Below are positions 1 to 9,992 of a stretch of DNA of 64,000 bases, piece by piece. The notes below the pieces were generated by a model. That model was given only the letters and a program-made list of their open reading frames with translations. It did no database searches and was not told the origin of the DNA. Source of the stretch: Sphingopyxis sp. MWB1 (GTDB taxonomy: Bacteria > Pseudomonadota > Alphaproteobacteria > Sphingomonadales > Sphingomonadaceae). Where the stretch lies: assembly GCF_000763945.1 (NCBI RefSeq), contig NZ_JQFJ01000001.1, positions 62,001 to 126,000 on the forward strand. The letters are read 5' to 3'. Made by a program: the position numbers and the translations under genes. Within the stretch, counting starts at the first letter, position 1. The number at the start of each line of letters is the position of its first letter.

Positions 1-536
1 CGCTGCGCGAACAGCGCGGGCCTTATCGCTTTGCGCTGCCCAGCCTGGGCGGGATCGCCTGCGCCTTTCTGGTGATCGGGTTGGCGGTGGTTATTTACTG
101 GACGGGTTTCGTCTTCTGGTTCCAGGATTATCCGCGCGCCGGGGCGGACATTGTCACCCTGCTGGTGGCCGCGCTGCTCTTTGTTGCGGCGACGGTGGCG
201 GCGGCGATGGCGCTGGCGAGCTTTCTGGAAACGCGCGAACGGCCCGTACAGCTTTGGATCGTCACCTCGCTGCCCATCTATTTCCTCGCCAACCTGTCGT
301 GGCCGGCCGAGGCGACGCCGCAGTCGCTGGTCTGGCTCGGGCGTCTGCTGCCTTCCACGCCGGGTATTCATTTGATGATCGGCATCAATCAGATGGGGGC
401 ATCGCTGAGCGAGCAGCGAACGGAAGTGCTCAACCTGCTCTTCCTGATTCTGCTGTATGGCGGCATTGCGGTCTGGCGGCTGGGAACCCGGTCGCCGGCG
501 CCATTATCGCAGGCACCGGCTTCACCGGGCCAATAG
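1..536 (+). CDS. ABC-2 type transporter permease, C-terminal part (5' end outside window)
   Basis: The frame is already open at the left edge (first full codon at base 3) and ends at a TAG at 534-536, so only the last 177 residues are visible. They contain four strongly hydrophobic stretches, near visible residues 17-40, 52-75, 88-103 and 148-163. The segment around SLPIYFLANLSWP followed by LPSTPGIHLM resembles the end of ABC-2 permeases of the YhhJ/YbhS type, which form the membrane part of drug or lipid exporters with a separate ATPase. A GTG at 72 could be mistaken for the start, but the frame continues upstream of it in hydrophobic sequence. The partner genes must lie to the left. The family call is fairly sure; the substrate is unknown. 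Confidence 0.75.
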   Translation, partial: LREQRGPYRFALPSLGGIACAFLVIGLAVVIYWTGFVFWFQDYPRAGADIVTLLVAALLFVAATVAAAMALASFLETRERPVQLWIVTSLPIYFLANLSWPAEATPQSLVWLGRLLPSTPGIHLMIGINQMGASLSEQRTEVLNLLFLILLYGGIAVWRLGTRSPAPLSQAPASPGQ

Positions 537-579
537 GCGAGGCGGCGACAGCAGCTGAACGGCGTAGCCGCGCACGCAT

Positions 580-605
580 CCTGCCCGGTCTTTACCGGGG
601 GCAGG
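580..605. terminator. Possible shared hairpin between convergent genes
   Basis: CCTGCC-CGGT at 580-589 can pair with ACCG and GGCAGG at 594-605 around a CTTT loop with a small GG bulge. It lies at the junction of the plus-strand permease and the minus-strand hypothetical gene, and overlaps the last codons of the latter. There is no clear T-tract, so intrinsic termination is only suggested. Confidence 0.3.
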
Positions 606-1032
606 GATAACGTTTGCGCATCAAGCCGTCGAAAGCGACGCTGATCGAGATGCGCGGGCGCTGGCTTGCGGGATAGCTGCGCAGATGGGCGAGCCATTCG
701 TCGGGGGAGAGCGTGCCGCTTTCGGGCGGGCAACTGGTGGTGGGGCGTCCGGCGCGCCGCTGGGCGTCAATCCGCGCCTTATAGCGCTTGCCCGCCGCAA
801 TCACCTCACCCTTCAGCCGGTGCCCCTCGGGGGTCGCGATCGCGAGGGGACCGAGCGGCATCAGCGCATCGGCGCGGGCCAGAAAGGCCGCGACGCTCAT
901 TTCGCCCGGCGCCGCGGCGCATAGGAAGAGGGCCGCCGAGGTGGCGGCCCCGATGCGCAGGGAGGAACGCGAAAGGATCGGCGGCAGGCGGCGGCGGGGC
1001 AGGGCCAGCTGGCGCCAGTCCCCGCTGTTCAC
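592..1032 (-). CDS. Hypothetical exported protein downstream of ftsH
   Basis: This 146-residue frame starts at a GTG at 1032, 35 bases after the ftsH stop; the frame runs further upstream, but that part overlaps ftsH. After an Arg-rich beginning there is a signal-peptide-like hydrophobic run (IGAATSAALFLCAAAPG), then a segment beginning MSVAAFLARADALMPLG and a short basic C-terminus containing two Cys residues. I do not recognise a catalytic family. It lies downstream of ftsH in the same direction and may be co-transcribed. The start is uncertain: no strong ribosome binding site precedes 1032, and an ATG at 900 is an alternative that would remove the signal-like segment. A secreted or periplasmic location is an inference from the N-terminus. 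Confidence 0.5.
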   Translation of the reverse strand: MNSGDWRQLALPRRRLPPILSRSSLRIGAATSAALFLCAAAPGEMSVAAFLARADALMPLGPLAIATPEGHRLKGEVIAAGKRYKARIDAQRRAGRPTTSCPPESGTLSPDEWLAHLRSYPASQRPRISISVAFDGLMRKRYPCPR

Positions 1033-1066
1033 GCCCGCAAACGCGCTTTTCGCCGCCGCTATGGGC

Positions 1067-3010
<1,944 letters not shown>

Positions 3011-3064
3011 GCGGAGTCTTTCTTACAAAATATCGCGTACCGCCGGGGCGGTCTGTGTCGCATT

Positions 3065-3081
3065 CCTATCTGCAAGATAGG
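3065..3081. repeat. Perfect 7-bp inverted repeat between tilS and ftsH
   Basis: CCTATCT (3065-3071) and AGATAGG (3075-3081) form a perfect stem with a 3-base loop in the 99-base gap between the tilS stop and the ftsH start. No T-run follows on either strand, so it is as likely to be an operator or mRNA structure as a terminator. Confidence 0.4.
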
Positions 3082-3109
3082 AAGATAGCGTTAAATGACA
3101 ATGCGCCAA

Positions 3110-4114
3110 TCAGCCCTTTATACGCGCTTTCCGGCGCGGAGCCGGCGAAATGCGCCAAATTGAGCCATTTGCGCTGGAAGCAGGGTCGATCAGCAGCGAT
3201 CCGACCATCGCGCGCCGCCCTTCGCGCATCGCTGCAATCACCCCGTCGAGCGCGCTGCCGCGCAATTTGAGCGCAGGGTCATTGGCGCTGAGCCGGCGGG
3301 CAACGATTCGCCGAAAAATTTCAGCGGGATAGCCTTCGTCACGGATGGCCGAAGCATCGCCTGTTTCGGGCCAGGAAGACAGAATTTGTTCCACCGTCCA
3401 ATCAATCGCCTCATCGGCTTCGCCCAGCCACTCGGCGGAGCGTGCGGCGGCCTCGGTGTCGATCAGTGACTGGGATTTCAAGGCTTTGCGCAAGCGCGCG
3501 CGATCGAAACGGCTATCCTGATTCGAAGGGTCGTCAACAAAGGGAAGATGCTGGTCGAGCGCAATCTGGACGAGGCTGGTGCGCCGCCAGTGAAGCAGGG
3601 GCCGCAGGACCGCCCCGTTGCGCCCACGGATTGCGGCCAGCCCGCCGACGCCGCTGGCGCGGTTCAGCCGCATGATCAGCGTTTCCAACTGATCATCGGC
3701 GTGATGCGCCGTGACGAGATAGTCGATCGAGCGCTCGCTGCGCCACTGTTCCAGCAATCGGTAGCGTTCCTTGCGCGCAGCCGCCTGCAGCGACCCGCAG
3801 ATCGGCGCAGACGGGCTCAGGATTGCATGGGCAATATGCTCGCGCGCGCAAAAACCGGCAACCATGCGCGCTTCCTGTGCGGATTCGCGCCGGAGGCCAT
3901 GATCGACCGTGGCCGCCGAAACCTGCCCGGGAAGAAGCGATGTCATCAGCCAGAGCAGCGCCATGCTGTCGGGCCCGCCGGACACAGCCACCCCATAATG
4001 GCAGCGCCGCCAGTCCGTCCCGACAAGTCGGGCCAGATCGGCGGCCAAACGCGCCTCAATGCCGGTTTCAGCAGCCGGCTTTTGCTTTTGCGGCGGCAGC
4101 ATCGGAACGGACAT
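3110..4114 (-). CDS. tilS: tRNA(Ile)-lysidine synthetase TilS
   Basis: TilS converts C34 of the CAU-anticodon isoleucine tRNA to lysidine using ATP and lysine, so that the tRNA reads AUA. The 334-residue protein has the N-type ATP pyrophosphatase P-loop SGGPDS at 45-50, then the family blocks VDHGLR, a TAHHADDQLET motif and RLNRASG. The C-terminal half is the shorter alphaproteobacterial form. The open frame extends upstream to 4204, but that would overlap cpoB by more than 130 bases, so the ATG at 4114 (still overlapping the cpoB end by 47 bases) was chosen. It sits between cpoB and ftsH on the same strand. Function is very likely; the exact start is less certain, with an ATG at 4102 as an alternative. 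Confidence 0.93.
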   Translation of the reverse strand: MSVPMLPPQKQKPAAETGIEARLAADLARLVGTDWRRCHYGVAVSGGPDSMALLWLMTSLLPGQVSAATVDHGLRRESAQEARMVAGFCAREHIAHAILSPSAPICGSLQAAARKERYRLLEQWRSERSIDYLVTAHHADDQLETLIMRLNRASGVGGLAAIRGRNGAVLRPLLHWRRTSLVQIALDQHLPFVDDPSNQDSRFDRARLRKALKSQSLIDTEAAARSAEWLGEADEAIDWTVEQILSSWPETGDASAIRDEGYPAEIFRRIVARRLSANDPALKLRGSALDGVIAAMREGRRAMVGSLLIDPASSANGSIWRISPAPRRKARIKG

Positions 4115-5000
4115 CCTGCGGGGCCTTGTCGCCATAGACTTCATCCAGTTCGCGGAAGGCCTTGCACGCATCGGCCTTGCGCCCCAACCGGTCGAGCGCG
4201 ACACCCATATACATCAGGCTGTGCGGCGCGCGGGCGCCGCTGGGGCGGTCCTTGTAATTATTATAAAAGGCGACGGCCGCCAAGCTGGGCTTTCCTTCGT
4301 CCAGATAGGCGCGGCCCAAGAGATTCTGGGCGAAACTGGCCAGCCGATGGTCGGGCCATTTGCTCACCACCGTTTTCAGCTGCGCTTGCGCTTCGGGGTA
4401 AAGCTTCGCCTCCCAAAGGCGATAGCCATAGGTATAGGCGTCATCGACCTCATTGCCGGTTGCGGGGATTTCGACCTTTTTTACCAGGGCCAACCGGCTC
4501 GCGTCGGGTTTGGAAGGCGTTTCGGACTTGGGCGCGGTCTTTTTCGGCGTCAGGCTGGCGGGGGTTGCGACGGCCTGGCCCTCCGTGGTGGCGCCATCCG
4601 CTGCGCCGCTTGCCGTTCCCGCAGACAGGCGCTTGTCGACCTCAGCCTTATAGGTCGCGAACTTCTTTTCCAGCTCGCGCAGTTGAAAGGCATTTTGCTC
4701 GGTTTGCCCGGTCAGCGTCTGAAGCTGCGCCTCCAGCGCATCGACCCGTGCCGTCAGATCGATGACGGGCGCATTGCTGCGAACCCGCTCGCCGGGGACA
4801 TTGTCGGGCGCAATCTCGCCTTCGAAAAAGGCTGGATTGCCGCCGGGAAAGACTGAGCGCTGCACGGCGCGCATTTCCTTCTCCAGCCGCTCGACCCTTT
4901 TGTCGATCGCGCCGTCTTGCGCGGCCGCTGTGGGAATGGATGCCGGAACGGCCAGCAAGGCCGCTGCGGTGGTGAACAGAACAAGCTTATGCATTTTCAT
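4068..5000 (-). CDS. cpoB: Cell division coordinator CpoB (YbgF-like), periplasmic
   Basis: A 310-residue periplasmic protein. A signal peptide (hydrophobic run LVLFTTAAALLAV, cleavage probably after TAAAQ) is followed by coiled-coil heptads at roughly 30-60 and 80-120, a Thr/Ala/Pro/Lys-rich linker, and a C-terminal TPR domain from about 185 (GYRLWEAKLYPEAQAQLK, LLGRAYLDEGKPSLAAVAFY). This is the YbgF/CpoB architecture, which links the Tol-Pal system with peptidoglycan synthesis at the division septum. The rest of tol-pal is not in the window. The ATG at 5000 was preferred because it gives the best signal peptide; a TTG at 5021 extends the frame. It probably belongs to one minus-strand unit with tilS, whose start it overlaps. 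Confidence 0.88.
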   Translation of the reverse strand: MKMHKLVLFTTAAALLAVPASIPTAAAQDGAIDKRVERLEKEMRAVQRSVFPGGNPAFFEGEIAPDNVPGERVRSNAPVIDLTARVDALEAQLQTLTGQTEQNAFQLRELEKKFATYKAEVDKRLSAGTASGAADGATTEGQAVATPASLTPKKTAPKSETPSKPDASRLALVKKVEIPATGNEVDDAYTYGYRLWEAKLYPEAQAQLKTVVSKWPDHRLASFAQNLLGRAYLDEGKPSLAAVAFYNNYKDRPSGARAPHSLMYMGVALDRLGRKADACKAFRELDEVYGDKAPQDVRSDAAAAKAKAGC

Positions 5001-5122
5001 CTGCCAAATGGCCCCCGCCAATTATCTCTCATGCGAATATGTCCCATAATGCGGCAACTAGTGCCAGCGCAAACCCCTTTCGGCGCGCCGGACCGTCCTT
5101 TTGCCGCTTCGCAGATGAAGGA

Positions 5123-5959
5123 TTACTGACCGGGAGCGCGTGCGGCGGGGGCAGGGGCTGCTTCTCCCGCGCGGGCAAGCAGGTCGGCAGGTTTCAGCGA
5201 AACATTTTTCACCAGCGTATCGGCCGGGCCGATCGAACCGACGTCCTTGCCGCCGACCGTGACTTTCAGCGCTTGCGGGATGCTGGTGCGCAGGGTGAAT
5301 CGCTCGATATAATCCGCCGGTATTTCATAGGTTTCGCCAGCGTCGAGCGTGCGCCAATTTTCGGTTTTGCCCTTGTCGTCGTCAAAGCCGATCCACACTT
5401 CGCTGTGCGCGGTCAGCACGACGGGAGCGTTGGCGGGAACGGTTGCAGCGGCCTTGGCTTGCGGATCGCTTGCCGGCCCGGCCGCGGCTTCGGAGGCGTC
5501 GGCGGCCTGATTTTGCGCGGCAATCAACGCTTCATCGGGTTCGACCGACAAAAAGCGCCAGACGCCATAGGCCGATGCCAGCAGCGCGGTGACGATCACC
5601 AATGTCCAGGTCAGCCGTGCGGTCGGCAAACGCGCCGGATCGGTCGGCTCATAGGCTTCATAGACCGGGCGCGCCGCATATTCCTGTTCTTCCAGTTCGC
5701 GGCGAATCTCTGCGCCGATTTCCGCCTCGGGCAGATCGACCGCGCGGGCATAGGCGCGCGCGAATCCGGTGACGTAGGTGCGTCCGGGAAGTTCAGAAAA
5801 TTCCGAATTTTCAATGGCCTCAAGGTGCCGCTGCGTGATTCGCGTTCGCGAAGCAACGTCGGCAAGCGACAGATTCGCAGCCTCGCGCGCCATGCGAAGT
5901 CGATCACCGGTGCGCGTGATCGCCAGTTCGCCCTGCTCGGCGCCCTCTTCTTCGTCCAT
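5123..5959 (-). CDS. RodZ-like helix-turn-helix membrane protein (DUF4115 domain)
   Basis: A 278-residue protein built like RodZ. A cytoplasmic Xre/Cro-type helix-turn-helix at about 15-72 (GDRLRMAREAANLSLADVA, then TRITQRHLEAIE) is followed by a linker, a single transmembrane helix at about 116-135, an Ala/Pro-rich periplasmic spacer, and a C-terminal beta-rich DUF4115 domain from about 185 (VWIGFDDDKG and onward). RodZ homologues connect MreB to the cell-wall elongation machinery. A GTG at 5983 is also open, but the ATG at 5959 has a good GGAGA ribosome binding site 6 bases upstream and is preferred. It lies between hslU and cpoB on the same strand. In alphaproteobacteria the short form is often annotated simply as a helix-turn-helix protein, so the cell-shape role is inferred from architecture. 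Confidence 0.83.
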   Translation of the reverse strand: MDEEEGAEQGELAITRTGDRLRMAREAANLSLADVASRTRITQRHLEAIENSEFSELPGRTYVTGFARAYARAVDLPEAEIGAEIRRELEEQEYAARPVYEAYEPTDPARLPTARLTWTLVIVTALLASAYGVWRFLSVEPDEALIAAQNQAADASEAAAGPASDPQAKAAATVPANAPVVLTAHSEVWIGFDDDKGKTENWRTLDAGETYEIPADYIERFTLRTSIPQALKVTVGGKDVGSIGPADTLVKNVSLKPADLLARAGEAAPAPAARAPGQ

Positions 5960-6088
5960 TGCTGTCTCCGTTTCGGTCCGCACCGGATTGTTCGACTGGT
6001 CCGTTCATCGCATTGACGACGCGGCAAAGTCAAATGAAGTTCGGGGGGCTGAACGGTTGAATTGACAGCAGATTAAACAGGCGCCGCG

Positions 6089-7390
6089 CTAGAGCACATA
6101 TTTGCTGAGGTCGGTGTCCCCCGCAACGTCGGCCAATTGCTTGTCGACATAGGCGGCGTCGATCTCGATTGTCGTGCCCGCTATGTCCTCGGCGGTGAAG
6201 CTGATTTCCTCGACCAGCCGCTCCATCATGGTTTGCAGGCGGCGGGCGCCGATATTCTCGACCGTCTCGTTCACATCGGCGGCAAGCCGGGCGACGCGCG
6301 CAATTCCGTCCGACTTAAAGTTCACCGTCACCCCTTCGGTGGCGAGCAGCGCGCTATATTGTTCGGGCAGTCCGGCCTTGGCTTCGGTCAAAATGCGGAC
6401 GAAATCCTCTTCGGTCAGTGCGCTCAGTTCGACGCGAATGGGCAGGCGCCCCTGCAATTCGGGCAGCAGGTCGCTCGGCTTGGCGACATGAAAGGCGCCC
6501 GATGCGATGAACAGCACATGGTCGGTCTTCATCGGCCCATATTTGGTCGCAACGGTCGTGCCTTCGATCAGCGGCAACAGGTCGCGCTGCACGCCTTCGC
6601 GGCTGACCGATCCGCCGCGCACGTCGCTCACCGCAATCTTGTCGATCTCGTCGAGGAAAACGATGCCGTTGGCTTCGGCATCGGCAAGCGCGACCCGCGC
6701 GACATCATCCTGATCCAGCCTTTTCTCCTGTTCCTCCTCGATCAGGCGAAAGGCGGCATCGACGACCTTCATCTTGCGCCGCTTTTTCGGCGCGCCGCCC
6801 AGCGCCTTGCCCAGCATGTCAGACAGGTTGATCATGCCAACCTGTCCGGGCTGGCCGGGAAGTTCGAAGGGCATGGCCGGGGCTTCGGCGATCTCGATCT
6901 CAATCTCGGTATCGTCCATATGCCCGTCGCGAACGCGTTGGCGAAAGCTTTGACGCGTTGCCTCGCTGGCGCCTTTGCCGGTCAGCGCGTCGAGCAGCCT
7001 TTCCATCGCGGCCTCTTCGGCAGCCTCGCGCACGGCTTCGCGGCGGCGGTCCTTTTCCAGCCGCACCGCTTCCTCGACCAGATCGCGGGCGATTTGCTCG
7101 ACGTCGCGGCCGACATAGCCGACTTCGGTGAATTTCGTCGCCTCCACCTTGATGAAAGGCGCGTCGGCGAGCTTCGCCAGACGGCGCGAAATTTCGGTCT
7201 TGCCGCAGCCGGTGGGGCCGATCATCAGGATGTTCTTGGGGCTGACTTCGTCGCGCAATTCAGCGGCAAGCTGCTGGCGCCGCCAGCGGTTGCGCAGCGC
7301 CACCGCGACCGCACGCTTCGCCGCGTCCTGGCCGATGATATGCGTGTCGAGCGCGGCGACGATCGCCTTCGGGGTCAAGGGTTTGTTCAT
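6089..7390 (-). CDS. hslU: ATP-dependent protease ATPase subunit HslU (ClpY)
   Basis: HslU is the AAA+ unfoldase that feeds substrates to the HslV peptidase in the cytoplasmic HslUV complex. The 433-residue protein has Walker A GPTGCGKT at 58-65, the [17 protein letters not shown] block, the inserted I-domain rich in charged residues at about 110-220, Walker [10 protein letters not shown] near 248, a sensor segment [13 protein letters not shown] and the diagnostic C-terminal tail DLSKYVL that docks into HslV. Length is normal. It begins 5 bases after the hslV stop, so the two are a single transcription unit on the minus strand. Confidence 0.98.
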   Translation of the reverse strand: MNKPLTPKAIVAALDTHIIGQDAAKRAVAVALRNRWRRQQLAAELRDEVSPKNILMIGPTGCGKTEISRRLAKLADAPFIKVEATKFTEVGYVGRDVEQIARDLVEEAVRLEKDRRREAVREAAEEAAMERLLDALTGKGASEATRQSFRQRVRDGHMDDTEIEIEIAEAPAMPFELPGQPGQVGMINLSDMLGKALGGAPKKRRKMKVVDAAFRLIEEEQEKRLDQDDVARVALADAEANGIVFLDEIDKIAVSDVRGGSVSREGVQRDLLPLIEGTTVATKYGPMKTDHVLFIASGAFHVAKPSDLLPELQGRLPIRVELSALTEEDFVRILTEAKAGLPEQYSALLATEGVTVNFKSDGIARVARLAADVNETVENIGARRLQTMMERLVEEISFTAEDIAGTTIEIDAAYVDKQLADVAGDTDLSKYVL

Positions 7391-7395
7391 GGGCT

Positions 7396-7962
7396 TCAGG
7401 CCTGAATTTCGATGATTTCGTGGGTGAACTGGTCGTTGGTATAGACACAGATGTCGGCGGCGACCTCCATCGCGCGGCGCGCTAGTACCTCGGGGTCCTT
7501 CTCATAATCGGCGAGCGCGCGCGCCGCCGACAGGGCAAAATTGCCCCCCGAACCAATGGCGGCAATCCCGCCCTTGGGCTCCAGCACATCGCCATTGCCG
7601 GTGATGACCAGCGTCACATCCTTGTCGGCGACGATCATCATCGCTTCCAGATTGCGCAGATATTTGTCGGTGCGCCAGTCTTTCGCCAGCTCGACCGCGG
7701 CGCGGAGCAATTGTCCGCTGTGCCGCTCCAGCTTGGCCTCCAGCCGTTCGAACAGGGTAAAGGCATCGGCGGTCGCCCCGGCAAAGCCGCCGATCACGCT
7801 GCCATCATGCAGCCGGCGAACCTTGCGCGCATTGGGCTTCATCACCGTCTGCCCCATCGACACCTGCCCATCGCCGATGACGACGACCTTGTCGGCACTG
7901 CGCGCGGAAAGAATGGTGGTTCCGTGCCAAGGGGCGGAATTATGCGTGGGTTGATCCGTCAT
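7396..7962 (-). CDS. hslV: ATP-dependent protease peptidase subunit HslV (ClpQ)
   Basis: HslV is the proteasome-like threonine peptidase of the HslUV complex. With the ATG at 7962 it has 188 residues. The catalytic N-terminal Thr of the mature protein is expected to be Thr15 in WHGTTIL, so a 14-residue propeptide must be removed. Such an N-terminal extension occurs in alphaproteobacterial HslV, whereas in E. coli only Met is removed. The family blocks [13 protein letters not shown] and [15 protein letters not shown] are intact. The open frame reaches 7998, but that start would leave only 3 bases to manC and add an unrelated sequence. Its start lies only 39 bases after the manC stop on the same strand, so its promoter must be in or before manC, or it is read through from it. 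Confidence 0.95.
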   Translation of the reverse strand: MTDQPTHNSAPWHGTTILSARSADKVVVIGDGQVSMGQTVMKPNARKVRRLHDGSVIGGFAGATADAFTLFERLEAKLERHSGQLLRAAVELAKDWRTDKYLRNLEAMMIVADKDVTLVITGNGDVLEPKGGIAAIGSGGNFALSAARALADYEKDPEVLARRAMEVAADICVYTNDQFTHEIIEIQA

Positions 7963-8001
7963 GCGGGGCGATATGGGTGAGGGGAACGCCCGTCGCAAGT
8001 C

Positions 8002-9081
8002 TCACGCGTTTGGGGAGGATGGACTCGTCAGGCGTGCCGCGACTTCCCGCACCTCCTGGGTTCGGTCCTTTGGGACAATCAAAATATCATTTCCGTGACT
8101 GACGACGACCAGATTGGAAACGCCAACGGCAGCGATGCGCCGCCCTTTATCGGCACGGAAATAATTATTGTTGGCTTCGACGGCCAAAACATCGCCACTA
8201 CACACATTGCCTTGCATGTCCTTGTCATCCAATGCGTGTAGCGCTGCCCAGCCGCCGACATCAGACCATCCCGGATCAACCGGAATTACGACGACGTTCC
8301 TGGCATTTTCCATGACCGCATAATCAATGGAGTCAGAAGGGCTGGCAGAAAAAGCCTCGGTTTCCGGATAGATGCACTGACCATCCCTTTGCGCCCGATC
8401 CATCGCCATTTGGCAGGATTGCGCGATCCGGGGCTGCTGGCGGTTGAGTTCTTTCAGAAACTCCTCGGCGTGCATCAGGAATATTCCTGCATTCCAATAA
8501 TGCCCACCTTTTGCGAGCATGTCTTCGGCCTTGTCACGCGGAGGCTTCTCCACGAAACGTTCGACGTGGTGGACCATGCTGTTTTGGGCGAGAGGGGAAC
8601 CAGCGGCTATATAACCATAGCCTGTTTCCGGATAGGATGGCGAAATGCCGAAGGTTGCGAGTGCGCCTTTTTCGACAACAGCTCTTACCGTTTCGACAGC
8701 AGCGAGAAATGCAGCGACATCGGTCATCACATGATCGGCCGGCATGACAAGAATTTGCGCATCCGCGTCCTGATCCCGGACGAGCAAGCTCGCCAGAGCG
8801 ATGGCCGGAGCCGTATTACGAGCCGCCGGTTCGATGACAATTTGCGCATCGGTGATTTTGGCGGCGTCAAGATCTGTTCGCACATGGCCGACATGGGCGC
8901 CGCCGCATACAATGATGGGAGCGGTAAAGCGGGTGCGGTCGCTTGCCCTGGCGAGCGTCTGTGAAAACATACTGCCAACGCCCACCAGAGGCTGAAACTG
9001 TTTTGGAGCTGTTGGTGTGGAAACGGGCCAGAGCCGACTGCCAGAGCCGCCCGACAGAATGACAGGGACAATCTTGCTCAT
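8002..9081 (-). CDS. manC: Mannose-1-phosphate guanylyltransferase (GDP-mannose pyrophosphorylase)
   Basis: This enzyme makes GDP-mannose from GTP and mannose-1-phosphate. The 359-residue protein begins MSKIVPVILSGG and carries the nucleotidyltransferase signature GGSGSRLWP at 11-19 followed by KQFQ at 27-30, then EPAARNTAPAIALA, VMPADHV and the YGYI/EKP blocks. It is the short monofunctional form, ending without the C-terminal isomerase cupin of the AlgA/ManC fusion; the missing activity is supplied by the gene immediately upstream. The frame is open to 9144, but that overlaps the upstream gene; ATG 9081 is the family-consistent start, 22 bases after the isomerase stop. GDP-mannose feeds gmd at 27.4 kb. 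No phosphomannomutase is visible in the window, so that step must be encoded elsewhere. Confidence 0.95.
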   Translation of the reverse strand: MSKIVPVILSGGSGSRLWPVSTPTAPKQFQPLVGVGSMFSQTLARASDRTRFTAPIIVCGGAHVGHVRTDLDAAKITDAQIVIEPAARNTAPAIALASLLVRDQDADAQILVMPADHVMTDVAAFLAAVETVRAVVEKGALATFGISPSYPETGYGYIAAGSPLAQNSMVHHVERFVEKPPRDKAEDMLAKGGHYWNAGIFLMHAEEFLKELNRQQPRIAQSCQMAMDRAQRDGQCIYPETEAFSASPSDSIDYAVMENARNVVVIPVDPGWSDVGGWAALHALDDKDMQGNVCSGDVLAVEANNNYFRADKGRRIAAVGVSNLVVVSHGNDILIVPKDRTQEVREVAARLTSPSSPNA

Positions 9082-9103
9082 ATGAACCTTCGAAAAGAGC
9101 GTA

Positions 9104-9910
9104 TCATGCAGGCCAGGCGAGCAGTGCGCGCGCGCTTGGGGCAAGCGAAATTGCTGCAGCGGATTCCGTCAGGACGCATTCCCCGAGGGTAACAGCGTCG
9201 CCATCAATCTCACAGCCAGCCGACAAGGGGACGAAGCTATATTCGCTCTGTCTTTCCGGCAGGCAAGGGCGGTAATCCGTTCCCGCCAAGTAAAGAAGGT
9301 TGAATGGCCCGTCGTGGACCAGCTCTCGGCTGGCATTCATGTCTACATGCGTGTCACGGGGGTCACAGTGCGGTGCCATAGCTGCAACCGCGAGCCCTTC
9401 TTCCAAATGAAGGGGGCGGGGTCTTCCATAGTCATATAGACGATAGGTGCAGTCGACATTTTGCTGAACTTCGATGAGCGTAAGCCCGGCGCCGATCGCG
9501 TGGATGACCCCCGCGCGGTTATAAACAAAATCGCCCGTTTTTGCTTCGCGCCAATCCAGCATGTCAACAATAGCACCGCTCAGAGCAGCCTCTTCTAGCT
9601 CCTCTCTGTTGCTTTCGCGGGTCAGGCCTACGCCCAATTTTGCATCGGGTTCGGCTTCCAACACCAGCCAGCATTCTTCCTTTCCCCGGGGGTAACCGGC
9701 CGCTTTGGCGGCGGCATCATCGGGATGCACCTGAATAGAAAGTCGACTGGAAGTGAAAAGAAATTTCACCAAGATTGAAGACGCGGCGCCACTTGGCGGC
9801 GCAAACCAGATTTCACCAATGCGGCGTGACCCGAATTCTCCGAACTCCGGAGGAATGTCTGTTCGCCCCCACGGTTTCTCTACAACAAGCTGTTCAAGAT
9901 GTCTTGCCAT
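9104..9910 (-). CDS. manA: Class I mannose-6-phosphate isomerase
   Basis: This zinc enzyme interconverts fructose-6-phosphate and mannose-6-phosphate, the entry step to GDP-mannose. The 268-residue protein has the metal-site blocks SIQVHPDD at 58-65 and GVIHAIGAG near 134-142, plus KEECWLVLEAEPDAKL between them. It is the compact bacterial type, shorter than the roughly 390-residue enterobacterial ManA. ATG 9910 is chosen because AAGGAA lies 7 bases upstream; the frame is open to 9946. It is followed by manC at a 22-base distance, and together they form a dedicated mannose-nucleotide pair at the left of the polysaccharide locus. Confidence 0.92.
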   Translation of the reverse strand: MARHLEQLVVEKPWGRTDIPPEFGEFGSRRIGEIWFAPPSGAASSILVKFLFTSSRLSIQVHPDDAAAKAAGYPRGKEECWLVLEAEPDAKLGVGLTRESNREELEEAALSGAIVDMLDWREAKTGDFVYNRAGVIHAIGAGLTLIEVQQNVDCTYRLYDYGRPRPLHLEEGLAVAAMAPHCDPRDTHVDMNASRELVHDGPFNLLYLAGTDYRPCLPERQSEYSFVPLSAGCEIDGDAVTLGECVLTESAAAISLAPSARALLAWPA

Positions 9911-9992
9911 CGCGTATTCCTTGGATGCGACAGGCTTGCTGGTCAACTAGCTACCGTCCATTTTTTCCGGATGGTATTTATACATCGCCTCT

